Made by a program: the position numbers and the translations under genes. The notes under the pieces are model-generated. The model was not told where the DNA came from. It searched no databases and saw nothing but the letters and a program-made list of their open reading frames with translations. From JARYGU01 sp033795365 (GTDB taxonomy: Bacteria > Pseudomonadota > Alphaproteobacteria > Rhizobiales > Rhizobiaceae): a stretch of DNA of 64,000 nucleotides. The stretch spans positions 177,272 to 241,271 of the forward strand of contig JARYGU010000007.1 of the NCBI GenBank assembly GCA_033795365.1, read 5' to 3'. Positions 28,440 to 37,667 of the stretch are shown here, one piece after another (position 1 is the stretch's first letter; each line of letters starts with the position of its first letter).

Positions 28440-29678
28440 ATGCTGACGAAATCAAGCACCGAGCTGGTGCGTCAGCAGAACAGCGTGCTGGTGCTTGCGA
28501 CGCTTCGTCGTTTCGGCCCGCTTTCCCATACCGATCTCTCGGAGCGCACCGGCCTGGCGTCCGCCACCGTCTCGGTCATCACGGCCGAGCTTGAAAGAGC
28601 GAGGATCCTCGAAAAGAGGGAGCAGCAGGCCGCCACCGGACGCGGGCGCCCGCGCGTGCTGTTCCAGCAGCGCCGCGGCAGCGCCTATCTGATTGCCGTG
28701 CGGATCGCCTCCGATCTCGTGCAGTATTCGCTGGCAGACTATGCCGGTACGCTCATCGACCGGTTCGAGGAGCCGCGCAATAATCTCTCGACCTCCGCCG
28801 CATCCTTTACTCAAGGGTTCCTGGACGCATTGGAGCGGCTTGTTCAGCGTTCCCGGATAGACAGGGATGCCGTTCTCTCCATTTCCATCAGCAGCAAGGG
28901 CATTGTGGATTCTTCTGCGCGGCGCCTGATCTGGTCGCCGGTCTTCGGGCTCGAGCAGATAGATTTCGCCGCGCTTCTTTCGCCCGCCTGGCGCGCGAAG
29001 GTCACGCTCAGCAACGAGACGCTGCTTGTTGCGGATGCGCTGGCGGCACGGATGGACACAGGCGGGGAGGCGGGTTTTCGCGGACTTGCGGCGCTTTCCC
29101 TCGGGCACAGCGTCGGGCTTGGCATTGCCCGCCGGGACCGGTTCGGCGAATTGCAGGTGAGCGCGCCGAATTTCGGGCACATGCCGAATTCGGAGGACGG
29201 AAAGCTCTGCCGTTGCGGTTCGTCCGGGTGCATCGAGGCGTCCGCCGGCTTCTACGGCATCCTGCGCATGGCGTTCGAAGTGCCGCCGGATACCATTCCG
29301 GCGAAGTTCGTCCCGATCGCCGAAATGGACAAGATCGCCCTTCGCGCGCGCCAGGGGCACCGTATGTCGGAATATGCATTCCGGCAGGCGGGACTGGCCC
29401 TGGGGAAGGGGCTTTCACGCATGCTGAGCCTCTACGAGAACATGCCGGTCGTCTTCACGGGGCCGGGAACGCGCTATTTCGATCTCCTGAGCCGCGGCAT
29501 AGAGGAAGGGCTGATCCCGTCGCAGCACGTGCGGCTGCAGGGATTGCCGCAAATGACGATCAGCCCCGAAGAGGCGACGCTTGTTCTGGAAGGCCATCTC
29601 CATCGCGCGCTTGCCGAGATTGATGACGAGATCGCGGCCGTCAGGATGGGCAACGCGCCCCCTGCGGAGGGCGGATAG
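28440..29678 (+). CDS. xylR: ROK family transcriptional regulator, probable XylR
   Basis: 412 residues from the ATG at 28440 (MLTKSSTELVRQQNSVLVL); an upstream ATG at 28329 in the same frame lies too close to the palindrome and gives an atypical head. The N-terminal winged helix (FGPLSHTDLSERTGLASATVSVI) is followed by a ROK fold with GFRGLAALSLGHSVGLGIA and the zinc-type cluster GKLCRCGSSGCIEASAGF. The sugar-kinase-like domain is expected to sense xylose or a derivative. Divergent from xylFHG. Confidence 0.85.
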   Translation: MLTKSSTELVRQQNSVLVLATLRRFGPLSHTDLSERTGLASATVSVITAELERARILEKREQQAATGRGRPRVLFQQRRGSAYLIAVRIASDLVQYSLADYAGTLIDRFEEPRNNLSTSAASFTQGFLDALERLVQRSRIDRDAVLSISISSKGIVDSSARRLIWSPVFGLEQIDFAALLSPAWRAKVTLSNETLLVADALAARMDTGGEAGFRGLAALSLGHSVGLGIARRDRFGELQVSAPNFGHMPNSEDGKLCRCGSSGCIEASAGFYGILRMAFEVPPDTIPAKFVPIAEMDKIALRARQGHRMSEYAFRQAGLALGKGLSRMLSLYENMPVVFTGPGTRYFDLLSRGIEEGLIPSQHVRLQGLPQMTISPEEATLVLEGHLHRALAEIDDEIAAVRMGNAPPAEGG

Positions 29679-29955
29679 CGTGGGCCTGTGGAGAGCCGCC
29701 GATGCGTCGAATGTGCCGATCCGGTTCGCGGAACGTCTCGTCAACCATAAGTTGGTTACGGATAATTAGCGGTTCGCTCTCAAACTGCTTCACGACTTCG
29801 TCGAATGAGTCGATTTAAGGAGTTACGCGCAGATCCAACCGTGTTGCTGCGTGCTTATGCGTCCATCAGGGACGCGCCGCAGCAAAGGCAGATCTGTTGC
29901 TCATGGCATCGGGAGCTGGACGTCGCGTCGGCCGGTTCAACGCATGGGAGCGGTG

Positions 29956-32298
29956 ATGTTCTCTGTTATCACATGTATCGTTGACGAGCATGATCGGAGC
30001 CTCGTGGCTGCCGCCGCGCTGGTTTGTATCGTCGGCTGCATCGCCACCGTGCTGATGCTGTCGCGAGCCGACCGGGTCAGTGGAACATCCCGCAGGCACT
30101 GGGTTGCCGCCGCGGCCTTCAATTTCGGAATTTCGATATGGGCGACGCATTTCATCGCGATGCTGGCCTATGAGGGCGGCGTTCCCATCGCTTATGGCCT
30201 CCCGCTGACGACGTTCTCGATTTTCCTGTCCATTGCCGCATGCTGGCTTGCCTTCGGCATCGCCTTTTTCGATCCTGCACCCATTGCCCGTCCGCTCGGA
30301 GGCGCTGTCGCCGGCCTCGGCATCGCGGCCATGCATTTTGCCGGAATGCTGGCGATCGAGGCGCCGGGCCACCTGACCTTCGACTGGACGGCGACCATAG
30401 CCGCGACGCTCCTGGGGGCTGCCGGCGCCGCAGCGGCCCTTTATGCCTTCGGCAGGCTGACCGGGCCGGCAAGGCTCGCTGCAACGGCCGGGATGCTCGC
30501 CATCGCCGTCTGCACGTTGCACTTCACCTCCATGAGCGGGGTGACGATCACGCCGGATCAGAATTTCGCCCTGGCGGTACCGCCGGTTCCGTCTTCCTGG
30601 CTGGCGGGGAGCGTCATCGTCGTCTCCACCAGCATAATCCTCATAGCCCTTGGCGCCGTCTTCATCGACAGGCAATTGACGGATCTGCGTGGGCTTGCGG
30701 ATGCCTCCCTGGAAGGTTTGATGATCGTCCACAGGGGCAGGATCGTCGAGGTGAATGAGCGGTTCACGGCCATTTCCGGACACGCCCGCGCCGAGCTTGT
30801 CGGGCAGCCGTCATCGCGGGTAATCACGCTTCCCGTGACGCAGGCAAGCGTCTCCGGTCCCGCAGGCCCGGTCGAGATCGATCTCCTGCATGCGGAAGGC
30901 GACAAGATCCCGGTCGATCTGCTCTCCCGCACCATCGAGTATCGGGGCCGCAATTGCGATGTCCATTTCGTCACGGATCTGCGGCCCCGCAAGGAGGCGG
31001 AACGGATGATCGAGCATCTTGCGCATCACGATTCGCTTACGGGTCTCTTCAACCGCAGTTCCTTCGAGCACCGCATCCGCCAAGCGATTTCGCTGGCGGA
31101 TGCGCGCCAGGAAGAGGTGGCCGTCTTCTATCTCGACCTCGACAGGTTCAAGGCGGTCAACGACATCTTCGGCCATCACGAGGGCGACCGCATCCTGCAG
31201 AAGGTTGCCGACATCCTCCGTTCCGTAACCGGCGTCGATGAAATGGTGGCGCGTCTCGGCGGAGACGAATTCGCCATCATCCAGACCCGCCTGGCGCAGC
31301 CGGACGCCGCGCGTCTGCTCGTCGAGCGGATATTCGCGGCATTCTCGCAGGAAATCGACCCGGCGAGGGATCCTATGGGCGTCGGCGTGAGCATCGGCGT
31401 CGCCCTTTATCCGGCAGACGGAGACACGGCCGAAAGGCTGTGCAACAATGCGGATACGGCGCTCTACCGGGCAAAGCACACCGGCAAGGGAGCATCCCGC
31501 TTCTTCGACGCCAGCCTCGACGAGGCTGTCCGCACGCGCCGCCAGCTCGAAACCGATCTGCGGCATGCCATCGCGAGGCGCCAGTTCTATCTGGACTATC
31601 AGCCCATATTCGACGTGCGCGACGACGAGATCGTCGGTTACGAGGCGCTTCTGCGCTGGCAGCATCCCGACCGCGGCCTGCTCGCCCCGGATGCCTTCGT
31701 TTCCGTGGCGGAGGAGAGCGGCTCGATCATCCAGATCGGCGAATGGGTTCTCGAACAGGCCTGTGCCGAGGCCGCAAAATGGCAAAGCCCGCTGACGGTG
31801 GCCGTCAATCTTTCTCCGGTCCAGTTCATGGTTCCCAATCTGGTCGGGCAGATCAAGGGTATCCTCACGCGGACGGGGCTGGAACCGGAGCGGCTGGAAC
31901 TCGAGATCACCGAAGCCGTCCTCCTCCACAATCGCGAGGAGGTGATGGGCAGCCTGAACAGGCTGCATGATCTCGGCGTGCACATCGTCATGGACGACTT
32001 CGGGACGGGCTATTCTTCGCTCAGCAACCTGCAGTCGTTTCCCTTCGACAAGATCAAGATCGACCGAAGCTTCACCGCCGCACTCGATACGGACCCTGCC
32101 GCCCACTCGATCATGCGGGCCATCATCGCGCTTGGAAAGAGCCTGAACCTGCTGGTGGTCACGGAGGGCGTGGAAACCGAGCACCAGAAGCAGATGGTCA
32201 TAGAAGAGGGAGGGGTGCAGGTTCAGGGCTATCTCATGGGCCGCCCCACGGCCGCCCCCAGCCTGGCCGAACCGGTCGCCCAGCTATCCCGGGCATGA
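29956..32298 (+). CDS. MHYT-PAS-GGDEF-EAL cyclic-di-GMP signalling protein
   Basis: 780 residues from the ATG at 29956 (after GGAGCGGTG). The N-terminal MHYT sensor has about seven membrane helices with three motif copies, ATHFIAMLAYEGG, AAMHFAGMLAIE and LHFTSMSG; such domains are thought to bind copper and sense O2, CO or NO. A PAS segment follows (about residues 235-340). The GGDEF domain keeps an intact GGDEF at about 435-439. The EAL domain has EALLRWQHP at about 562, then DDFGTGYSS and EGVET. Both synthetic and hydrolytic motifs look intact. It sits alone between the xylose and inositol loci; a terminator follows. Confidence 0.92.
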   Translation: MFSVITCIVDEHDRSLVAAAALVCIVGCIATVLMLSRADRVSGTSRRHWVAAAAFNFGISIWATHFIAMLAYEGGVPIAYGLPLTTFSIFLSIAACWLAFGIAFFDPAPIARPLGGAVAGLGIAAMHFAGMLAIEAPGHLTFDWTATIAATLLGAAGAAAALYAFGRLTGPARLAATAGMLAIAVCTLHFTSMSGVTITPDQNFALAVPPVPSSWLAGSVIVVSTSIILIALGAVFIDRQLTDLRGLADASLEGLMIVHRGRIVEVNERFTAISGHARAELVGQPSSRVITLPVTQASVSGPAGPVEIDLLHAEGDKIPVDLLSRTIEYRGRNCDVHFVTDLRPRKEAERMIEHLAHHDSLTGLFNRSSFEHRIRQAISLADARQEEVAVFYLDLDRFKAVNDIFGHHEGDRILQKVADILRSVTGVDEMVARLGGDEFAIIQTRLAQPDAARLLVERIFAAFSQEIDPARDPMGVGVSIGVALYPADGDTAERLCNNADTALYRAKHTGKGASRFFDASLDEAVRTRRQLETDLRHAIARRQFYLDYQPIFDVRDDEIVGYEALLRWQHPDRGLLAPDAFVSVAEESGSIIQIGEWVLEQACAEAAKWQSPLTVAVNLSPVQFMVPNLVGQIKGILTRTGLEPERLELEITEAVLLHNREEVMGSLNRLHDLGVHIVMDDFGTGYSSLSNLQSFPFDKIKIDRSFTAALDTDPAAHSIMRAIIALGKSLNLLVVTEGVETEHQKQMVIEEGGVQVQGYLMGRPTAAPSLAEPVAQLSRA

Positions 32299-32299
32299 A

Positions 32300-32324
32300 A
32301 AGGCCGGGCTCGAGGCCCGGCCTT
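32300..32324. terminator. Bidirectional terminator between MHYT gene and inositol dehydrogenase
   Basis: AAGGCCGGGC (32300-32309) and GCCCGGCCTT (32315-32324) form a 10-bp stem with a 5-nt loop. It is placed between two convergent stop codons (32298 and 32339) and has A residues on the left side. Confidence 0.75.
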
Positions 32325-32338
32325 GCCACTTGGAAAAA

Positions 32339-33331
32339 TCAGCCGACGCTGACCTGCCTCTTCTCGGCGACCGACTTCACGGCCGCATCCGCAAGCGCCA
32401 GTGCCGCGAGGCCGTCGGCGCCGGAGGGAGAGATGGCGGCGCCTTTTTCGATCGCGGCGATGAAGCTCGCGATCTCGTTGGCATAGGCTTCGGTGTAGCG
32501 GGTCATGAAGAAGTCGTGCAGCGGCGGACGCGTATAGCCGGTGCCGTTGGCGATCTCGATCGAGACCGGGCGCTGGTTTTCGGCCGCCACCATGCCCTTG
32601 GCGCCGTGCACCTCGATGCGCTGGTCGTAGCCGTAGGTGGCGCGCCGCGAATTGGAGATGATCGCCTGCCTGCCGGATGCCGTCTGCAGGATCACCGACA
32701 CGCTGTCGTAGTCGCCGGCTTCCCCGATCGCCTTGTCGACCAGCACCGCGGCGGTCGCCGAAACCGTCACCGGCTCCTCTCCGAGCAGGAAGCGCGCCAT
32801 GTCGAAATCGTGAATCGTCATGTCGCGGAAGATGCCGCCGGAGCGCTTGATATAATCGACCGGCGGGGCGCCGGGATCGCGCGAGGTGATCGTCACCATC
32901 TCCACATCGCCGATCGCGCCTTCGTCGATCGCCTTGCGAACCGCCATGAAATGCGGATCGAAGCGGCGGTTGAAGCCGACCATCAGCTTGGCGCCGGTCT
33001 CGTCCACGACCTTCATGCAGGCCCGTACGCGATCGACGTCGAGGTCGATCGGCTTTTCGCAGAAGATGGCCTTTCCGGCGCGAGAGAAGCGCTCGATCAG
33101 GTCCGCATGCGTGTCGGTCGGGGTGCAGATGACGACGGCGTCGATATCCCCGGCCGCCTCGATCGCCTCGATCGTGCGGACTTCGCAGCCATACTGTTTC
33201 GCGATCGCGTCGGCGGCCTCGGCAAATGCGTCAGCGACGGCGACGAGGACGGCATCCGGATTGCCGGTCACGGCCTTTGCATGAACCTTGCCGATGCGGC
33301 CGGCGCCGAGAAGACCAAATCTTACAGTCAT
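32339..33331 (-). CDS. iolG: Inositol 2-dehydrogenase
   Basis: 330 residues of the GFO/IDH/MocA family. The NAD-binding motif is GAGRIGKVHA near the N-terminus; the conserved CEKPID (catalytic Lys) and FRDMTIHDFDMARFL (Asp/His pair) follow, with GFNRRFDPHF between. The enzyme oxidises myo-inositol to 2-keto-myo-inositol with NAD+. It is downstream of the inositol ABC transporter on the same strand (77 bp after the permease), so uptake and the first catabolic step are probably co-expressed. Confidence 0.88.
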   Translation of the reverse strand: MTVRFGLLGAGRIGKVHAKAVTGNPDAVLVAVADAFAEAADAIAKQYGCEVRTIEAIEAAGDIDAVVICTPTDTHADLIERFSRAGKAIFCEKPIDLDVDRVRACMKVVDETGAKLMVGFNRRFDPHFMAVRKAIDEGAIGDVEMVTITSRDPGAPPVDYIKRSGGIFRDMTIHDFDMARFLLGEEPVTVSATAAVLVDKAIGEAGDYDSVSVILQTASGRQAIISNSRRATYGYDQRIEVHGAKGMVAAENQRPVSIEIANGTGYTRPPLHDFFMTRYTEAYANEIASFIAAIEKGAAISPSGADGLAALALADAAVKSVAEKRQVSVG

Positions 33332-33407
33332 GTTTTCCTCGTTGAATGGGTAGCGAACGGGGAATAGCGAATAGAAAGCGGTTGCCGGCGAACTATTCGC
33401 TCTTTCC

Positions 33408-34427
33408 TCAGGTCTTGCGTTTCTTCTGGCGGTAGACGTCGACCACGACCGCGGCGACGATGATCATGCCCTTTACGATCTCCTGGTAATAGGCGTCAAC
33501 GCGCAGGAACGTGAAGCCGGACGTCATCACCCCGAGGATGATGGTCCCGATCACCGTGCCGGTGATGCGGCCGACGCCGCCGGCAAGCGAGGTGCCGCCG
33601 ATGACGGCCGCGGCGATCGCGTCGAGCTCGTACATGACGCCCATTCCGGCCTGGGCGGTCTGCGCGCGCGCCGCCGTGACGACGCCGGCAAGACCGGCCA
33701 GCATGCCGGCGATCGCATAGACCTTCACGAGGTGCGCCTCGACATTGATGCCCGATACGCGCGCAGCCTGGACATTCGCGCCGATGGCATAGGTGAACTT
33801 GCCGTAGCGTGTGTAGCGCAGCGCGATATGGAAGATCAGCGCGACGACGAGAAAGACGACGACGGGCCAGATTCCGGTGCCGATGAAGGTGAACTGGTCG
33901 CTGAGGCCGGAGACCGGCTGGCCCTTGGTGTACCATTTCGAGATGCCGCGCGCCGACACCATCATGCCGAGGGTCGCGATGAAGGGCGGGATCTTCGTGC
34001 GGGCTATCAGCTGTCCGTTAACGACCCCGGCGATCAGGCCTATTGCGATACCGACGCCGATCGGCACGATGAAGGGCATGTCGGTCAGCGAGGGATAGAG
34101 CGCGCGCGGCCAGGTGGAGGCCTGCGCGAAGCTCGCCGAGATCATCGCCGTCATGCCGACGACCGAACCGGACGAAAGATCGATCCCGCCGGTGATGATC
34201 ACCTGCGTCACGCCGACGGCGATGATGCCGATGACGGAGACCTGAAGGATCATGATCGTCAGGCGCTGCGGGTTCATGAGGAAGCTTTGGCCGACGAATA
34301 TCCAGCCGAGGATCTCGTAGATCAGCGCTATCCCGATCAGGACGAGAAAGATGTTGAGTTCCGGCGGAAGCCGGCGCGCCGTCTTCTGTGCGGCCGCCTG
34401 GGCCTGCGCCACGGAATGCGAGCTCAT
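33408..34427 (-). CDS. iatP: Myo-inositol ABC transporter permease
   Basis: 339 residues with 8-10 hydrophobic segments. It has the ribose-type permease motifs GGIDLSSGSVVGM, IPPFIATLGMMVSARGISKWY, YAIGANVQAARVSGINVEAH and AAVIGGTSLAGGVGRITGT. The inositol assignment comes from the partner binding protein and the adjacent inositol dehydrogenase, not from the permease sequence itself. Confidence 0.85.
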   Translation of the reverse strand: MSSHSVAQAQAAAQKTARRLPPELNIFLVLIGIALIYEILGWIFVGQSFLMNPQRLTIMILQVSVIGIIAVGVTQVIITGGIDLSSGSVVGMTAMISASFAQASTWPRALYPSLTDMPFIVPIGVGIAIGLIAGVVNGQLIARTKIPPFIATLGMMVSARGISKWYTKGQPVSGLSDQFTFIGTGIWPVVVFLVVALIFHIALRYTRYGKFTYAIGANVQAARVSGINVEAHLVKVYAIAGMLAGLAGVVTAARAQTAQAGMGVMYELDAIAAAVIGGTSLAGGVGRITGTVIGTIILGVMTSGFTFLRVDAYYQEIVKGMIIVAAVVVDVYRQKKRKT

Positions 34428-34478
34428 GTTTACCTCCCTTCGGCTTTTTTCAAGCCGGTCATGCCTGCGGCCACCCGG

Positions 34479-36017
34479 TCATTGGGCGGCAAGTTCCATG
34501 ACCTTGATCTGCGTTGCCTCGTCGCGGTCGAGGAACCCGGTGACGCGCCCCTCGTGCATCACCATGATCCGGTCGCTCATGCCGAGCACTTCCGGCATTT
34601 CCGACGAGATCATGATGACGGCCACGCCGTCGCGGGCAAGCTCCGTCACGAAGCGGTGGATTTCGGCCTTCGCGCCGACGTCGATGCCGCGTGTCGGCTC
34701 GTCGAGGATGAGGATGCGCGGGTTCGTGAGCAGCCAGCGGCCGATCAGCACCTTCTGCTGGTTGCCGCCGGAAAGGTTCTCGATCCTTTCGCCGAGTGTC
34801 GGCGTCTTGACGCGCAGCTTGCGCGCCATGTCCTCGCAAACCGCCCCGACCTCTCGCTCGCGCACGAAGCCGCCCTTGACGAACTTGTCCTGCAGCACGG
34901 CGATCTGCATGTTTTCCAGAACGTCGAGGACGAGCAGGCAGCCGGTATCCTTGCGGTCCTCCGTCAGGAAGGCCATGCGGTTGCGGATCGCGGTGTTCGG
35001 GCTGTCGATGGAAACCGGCTTGCCGTTGATCTCGATCGTGCCGGAACTTGCCGGCGTCACGCCGAAGATCGTCTCCGCGACATTCGAGCGTCCCGAGCCG
35101 ACCAGCCCCGCGATGCCGAGTATCTCTCCGGCCCGCACGTCGAAGGAAACGTTGTGAAAGACGCCCTTCAGCGTAAGGTTTCTGACCGAGAGGACGACAT
35201 CCCCGATCGGGACCTCTTCCTTTGGAAACATCTGCGTGATCTCGCGTCCGACCATCATCCGTATGATGTCGTCGCGCGTCACGTCGGTCGACGCGTGGGT
35301 GCCGATATATTTGCCGTCGCGGAAGACCGAGAACTCGTCGGCGATCTCGAACAGCTCGTTCATCTTGTGGGTGATGTAGACGATGCCGATGCCCTGGCTG
35401 CGCAGGTCGCGGATGATCCCGAAGAGATGGGCGACCTCGCGCTCGGTCAGCGCCGAGGTCGGCTCGTCCATGATGAGGATGTCGGATTCGTAGGAGACCG
35501 CCTTGGCGATCTCGACCATCTGACGATTGGCGACGGAAAGGTCGCGCACCTGCGTTTCGGGGTCGATCGCGATATTCAGGCGGCGGAAAAGATCGGCCGT
35601 CATCCGGTGCATCTCGCCGTGATCGACGAAGCCGAAACGGTTCTTCGGCTCGCGGCGGATCCAGATGTTTTCCGCAACCGTCATGAACGGCATCAGGTTC
35701 AATTCCTGATGGATCATCGCGATCCCGTTTTCCAGCGCATCCAGAGGAGATTCGAGCCGTATGTCGACGCCTTTCAGCTTCACCTCTCCGCGATCGGGCA
35801 TGTAGATGCCGGCGAGGATCTTCATCAGCGTGGACTTGCCCGCGCCGTTTTCGCCCATCAGCGCATGCACGGTGCCCCGCTTCAGGCGGAACTGAACGTC
35901 GTCGAGCGCGACGACTCCGGGGAATTCCTTGCGGATGCCTTCGGCAGCCAGGAGATATTCCGCATTCGGTATTGCGCCGCTGGCACGCACTGCCGCCATT
36001 GTCGTCGGGCTGACCAT
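34479..36017 (-). CDS. iatA: Myo-inositol ABC transporter ATP-binding protein (two-domain)
   Basis: 512 residues, the normal size for a double-domain sugar ATPase. Domain 1 (about 20-260) has GENGAGKST, LSVANRQMVEIAKA and ILIMDEPTSAL. Domain 2 (about 270-510) has the degenerate GLVGSGRSN, the signature LSGGNQQKVLIGRWL and ILILDEPTRGIDVGAK. The ATG at 36017 or a second one at 35999 could be the start. It is 51 bp upstream of the permease gene. Confidence 0.88.
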   Translation of the reverse strand: MVSPTTMAAVRASGAIPNAEYLLAAEGIRKEFPGVVALDDVQFRLKRGTVHALMGENGAGKSTLMKILAGIYMPDRGEVKLKGVDIRLESPLDALENGIAMIHQELNLMPFMTVAENIWIRREPKNRFGFVDHGEMHRMTADLFRRLNIAIDPETQVRDLSVANRQMVEIAKAVSYESDILIMDEPTSALTEREVAHLFGIIRDLRSQGIGIVYITHKMNELFEIADEFSVFRDGKYIGTHASTDVTRDDIIRMMVGREITQMFPKEEVPIGDVVLSVRNLTLKGVFHNVSFDVRAGEILGIAGLVGSGRSNVAETIFGVTPASSGTIEINGKPVSIDSPNTAIRNRMAFLTEDRKDTGCLLVLDVLENMQIAVLQDKFVKGGFVREREVGAVCEDMARKLRVKTPTLGERIENLSGGNQQKVLIGRWLLTNPRILILDEPTRGIDVGAKAEIHRFVTELARDGVAVIMISSEMPEVLGMSDRIMVMHEGRVTGFLDRDEATQIKVMELAAQ

Positions 36018-36057
36018 CGCCTCGCTCTCCCGCGGATAGCTTACAGACAGGGAGGAC

Positions 36058-36073
36058 GCGCGCGAACGCGCGC
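36058..36073 (-). other. GC hairpin between inositol binding-protein and ATPase genes
   Basis: GCGCGCG (36058-36064), AA, CGCGCGC (36067-36073). It lies in the 97-bp gap after the binding-protein stop codon. Like the hairpin after xylF, it may protect the 3' end of the binding-protein message. Confidence 0.5.
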
Positions 36074-36114
36074 CCGTCGATATCGGTTCTCGTATGCCGG
36101 GACCGGGCTGGTCC

Positions 36115-37044
36115 TCAGTTCTTGGCCTGGTATTCGGCCATGTTTTCCGGCGTCACGAGCTGGAAGGGGATGTAGACCTTCTTCTCGATCTGCTCGCCCT
36201 TGGCGAGTTTGAGGGCTGCATCCAGCGCGCCCTTGCCCTGTCCGGCCGCGTCCTGGAACACTGTTACGTCGAGGTCGCCGGCCGCCATGGCGGAGAGGGC
36301 GTCCTGGGTAGCGTCGACGCCGGCGACGACGACATCCTTCATGTCCCTGCCGGCCGCCTTGAGCGCCTGGATGGCGCCGATCGCCATTTCGTCATTGTTG
36401 GAGATGACGGCGTCGAACTCGATGCCGCTTGACAGCCAGTTGGTGACGAGGTCGGAGCCTTGCGTGCGCTGCCAGTTGGCGGTCTGCTCCTCGACGATCT
36501 CGATACCCTTGCATTCGTCGGTCGCCACGACGTCGTGCACGGCCTTGGTGCGCATGCGGGCGCCCTGGTTGGAGAGTTCGCCCATCATGATCACGGCCTT
36601 GCCCTTGCCGCCGAGAAGCCTGCAGACCTCCTGCGTCTCCAGCGTGCCGGCGACGATTTCCTCGGAGGCCACGAAAGCCTGCTTGTCGGGAAGGCTGTCG
36701 ACGTTCACCGGCTCGCGGTTGACATAGACGAGCGCAATGCCTGCGTCGGCCGCGATCTTCGACATGGCGGTGGTGGCGTCGGTATCGACCGGATTGACGA
36801 TGATGGCATCGACGCCCGCAGCGATGAAGTTCTGGATCTGGCTCTGCTGCTTGGCGACGTCGTTCTGCGCGTCCTCGATCTGCAATTCGACACCTTCCAG
36901 GGTCTTGGCGTAGTCGGACATGCCGTTGCGCAGGACGGTCAGGAAGTTGTCGTCGAACAGCGCCATCGAAACGCCGACCGTCTCCGCATGGGCAGCCGTC
37001 GCCATCATGGTCGCGAGGGCCGTGCCTAGAATAAGCTTTCTCAT
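36115..37044 (-). CDS. ibpA: Myo-inositol-binding periplasmic protein
   Basis: 309 residues from the ATG at 37044, which has a GGAGGAGAAAG ribosome site. The signal peptide is MRKLILGTALATMMATAAHA, then ETVGVSMALFDDNF. The ribose-binding-protein fold is clear: ADAGIALVYVNREPVN (as PTQAD variant), GVDAIIVNPVDTDATTAMSKIA, and VIMMGELSNQGARMRTKAVHD, which resembles IbpA-type inositol binders. It is the first gene of the inositol uptake series. A GGAA-N6-TTCC site lies 137 bp upstream. Confidence 0.86.
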   Translation of the reverse strand: MRKLILGTALATMMATAAHAETVGVSMALFDDNFLTVLRNGMSDYAKTLEGVELQIEDAQNDVAKQQSQIQNFIAAGVDAIIVNPVDTDATTAMSKIAADAGIALVYVNREPVNVDSLPDKQAFVASEEIVAGTLETQEVCRLLGGKGKAVIMMGELSNQGARMRTKAVHDVVATDECKGIEIVEEQTANWQRTQGSDLVTNWLSSGIEFDAVISNNDEMAIGAIQALKAAGRDMKDVVVAGVDATQDALSAMAAGDLDVTVFQDAAGQGKGALDAALKLAKGEQIEKKVYIPFQLVTPENMAEYQAKN

Positions 37045-37421
37045 TTCTTTCTCCTCCTGAAACGGTGTCCGGTGGCACCCGAGCTGCCCGGATATCCGGC
37101 CTTGGCGGCCAGTCGGCCTTCGCTCCTCCCCGGATGCAACAGGCCAAAACAGAATAAACAGACCGTGAATTTCATATATCGGAATGTTTATTCCATTTTC
37201 CTGCCGCGACGTCAAGTCTATTCCGGTGCGGAAAAAAGGAGAGTTGGGCGATTTGGGAGGAGCGGGAGCGGCTGCAACCGAATGCATTTGCCGGCTCGCC
37301 GCTTGGGTTTCGCGCGCTGAAGCGATATCGCGTTCGAGGAAGCAGGCGGCTGCGATAACCGGTTTCTTCCTGCATCAAAACGCCCTATGAAGGCACGGTG
37401 CGAGAACGGAGCCAGCATTCC
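37045..37421. other. Control region upstream of the inositol transporter
   Basis: 377 bp without a gene, between the divergent inositol-binding-protein gene and the small membrane-protein gene at 37422. The section 37140-37200 is AT-rich and contains the GGAA-N6-TTCC palindrome; the remainder shows no further structure that I can support. Confidence 0.6.
37181..37194. promoter_or_regulatory. Candidate IolR binding site (GGAA-N6-TTCC)
   Basis: The palindrome GGAATGTTTATTCC has the form GGAA-N6-TTCC reported for the inositol regulator IolR of Sinorhizobium meliloti. It lies in the AT-rich control region of the inositol transporter genes, 137 bp before the binding-protein start. An iolR gene is not in the window, so the regulator would act from elsewhere. 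Confidence 0.6.
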
Positions 37422-37643
37422 ATGAAATTCATCGACCCCGACCATCCCTTTTACCGGCCGCTCTGGATCCGGTTGCTGCTGGTCGGCTTTTGTTCGGCAT
37501 GGACCGCCTTCGAATTCTACAATGGCGAGCAGATGTGGGGCACGATCTTCCTGGTCGTCGCAGCTTACGCGTTCGCCCAGCTTCTTTTGTTCTACAAACC
37601 CTCCGACAAGCCTCCGGAAACTCCGAAGAAGCCGAGCGAGTGA
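37422..37643 (+). CDS. Small conserved membrane protein
   Basis: 73 residues from the ATG at 37422 (MKFIDPDHPFYRPLWIRLLL), chosen over an upstream ATG at 37398 because the MKFIDPDHPFY head is what similar rhizobial small proteins carry. Two transmembrane helices (about residues 14-31 and 38-56) are followed by a Pro/Lys-rich tail (KPSDKPPETPKKPSE). The function is unknown. It stands alone and is convergent with the J-domain-like gene. Confidence 0.72.
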   Translation: MKFIDPDHPFYRPLWIRLLLVGFCSAWTAFEFYNGEQMWGTIFLVVAAYAFAQLLLFYKPSDKPPETPKKPSE

Positions 37644-37667
37644 CGCGGGCCGGCCGGGACCAGGCCG

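Noticed and set aside
33732..36212. 826-codon open frame on the plus strand opposite the inositol ATPase and permease
   Set aside because: Shadow of two well-defined transporter genes, with no recognisable domain.
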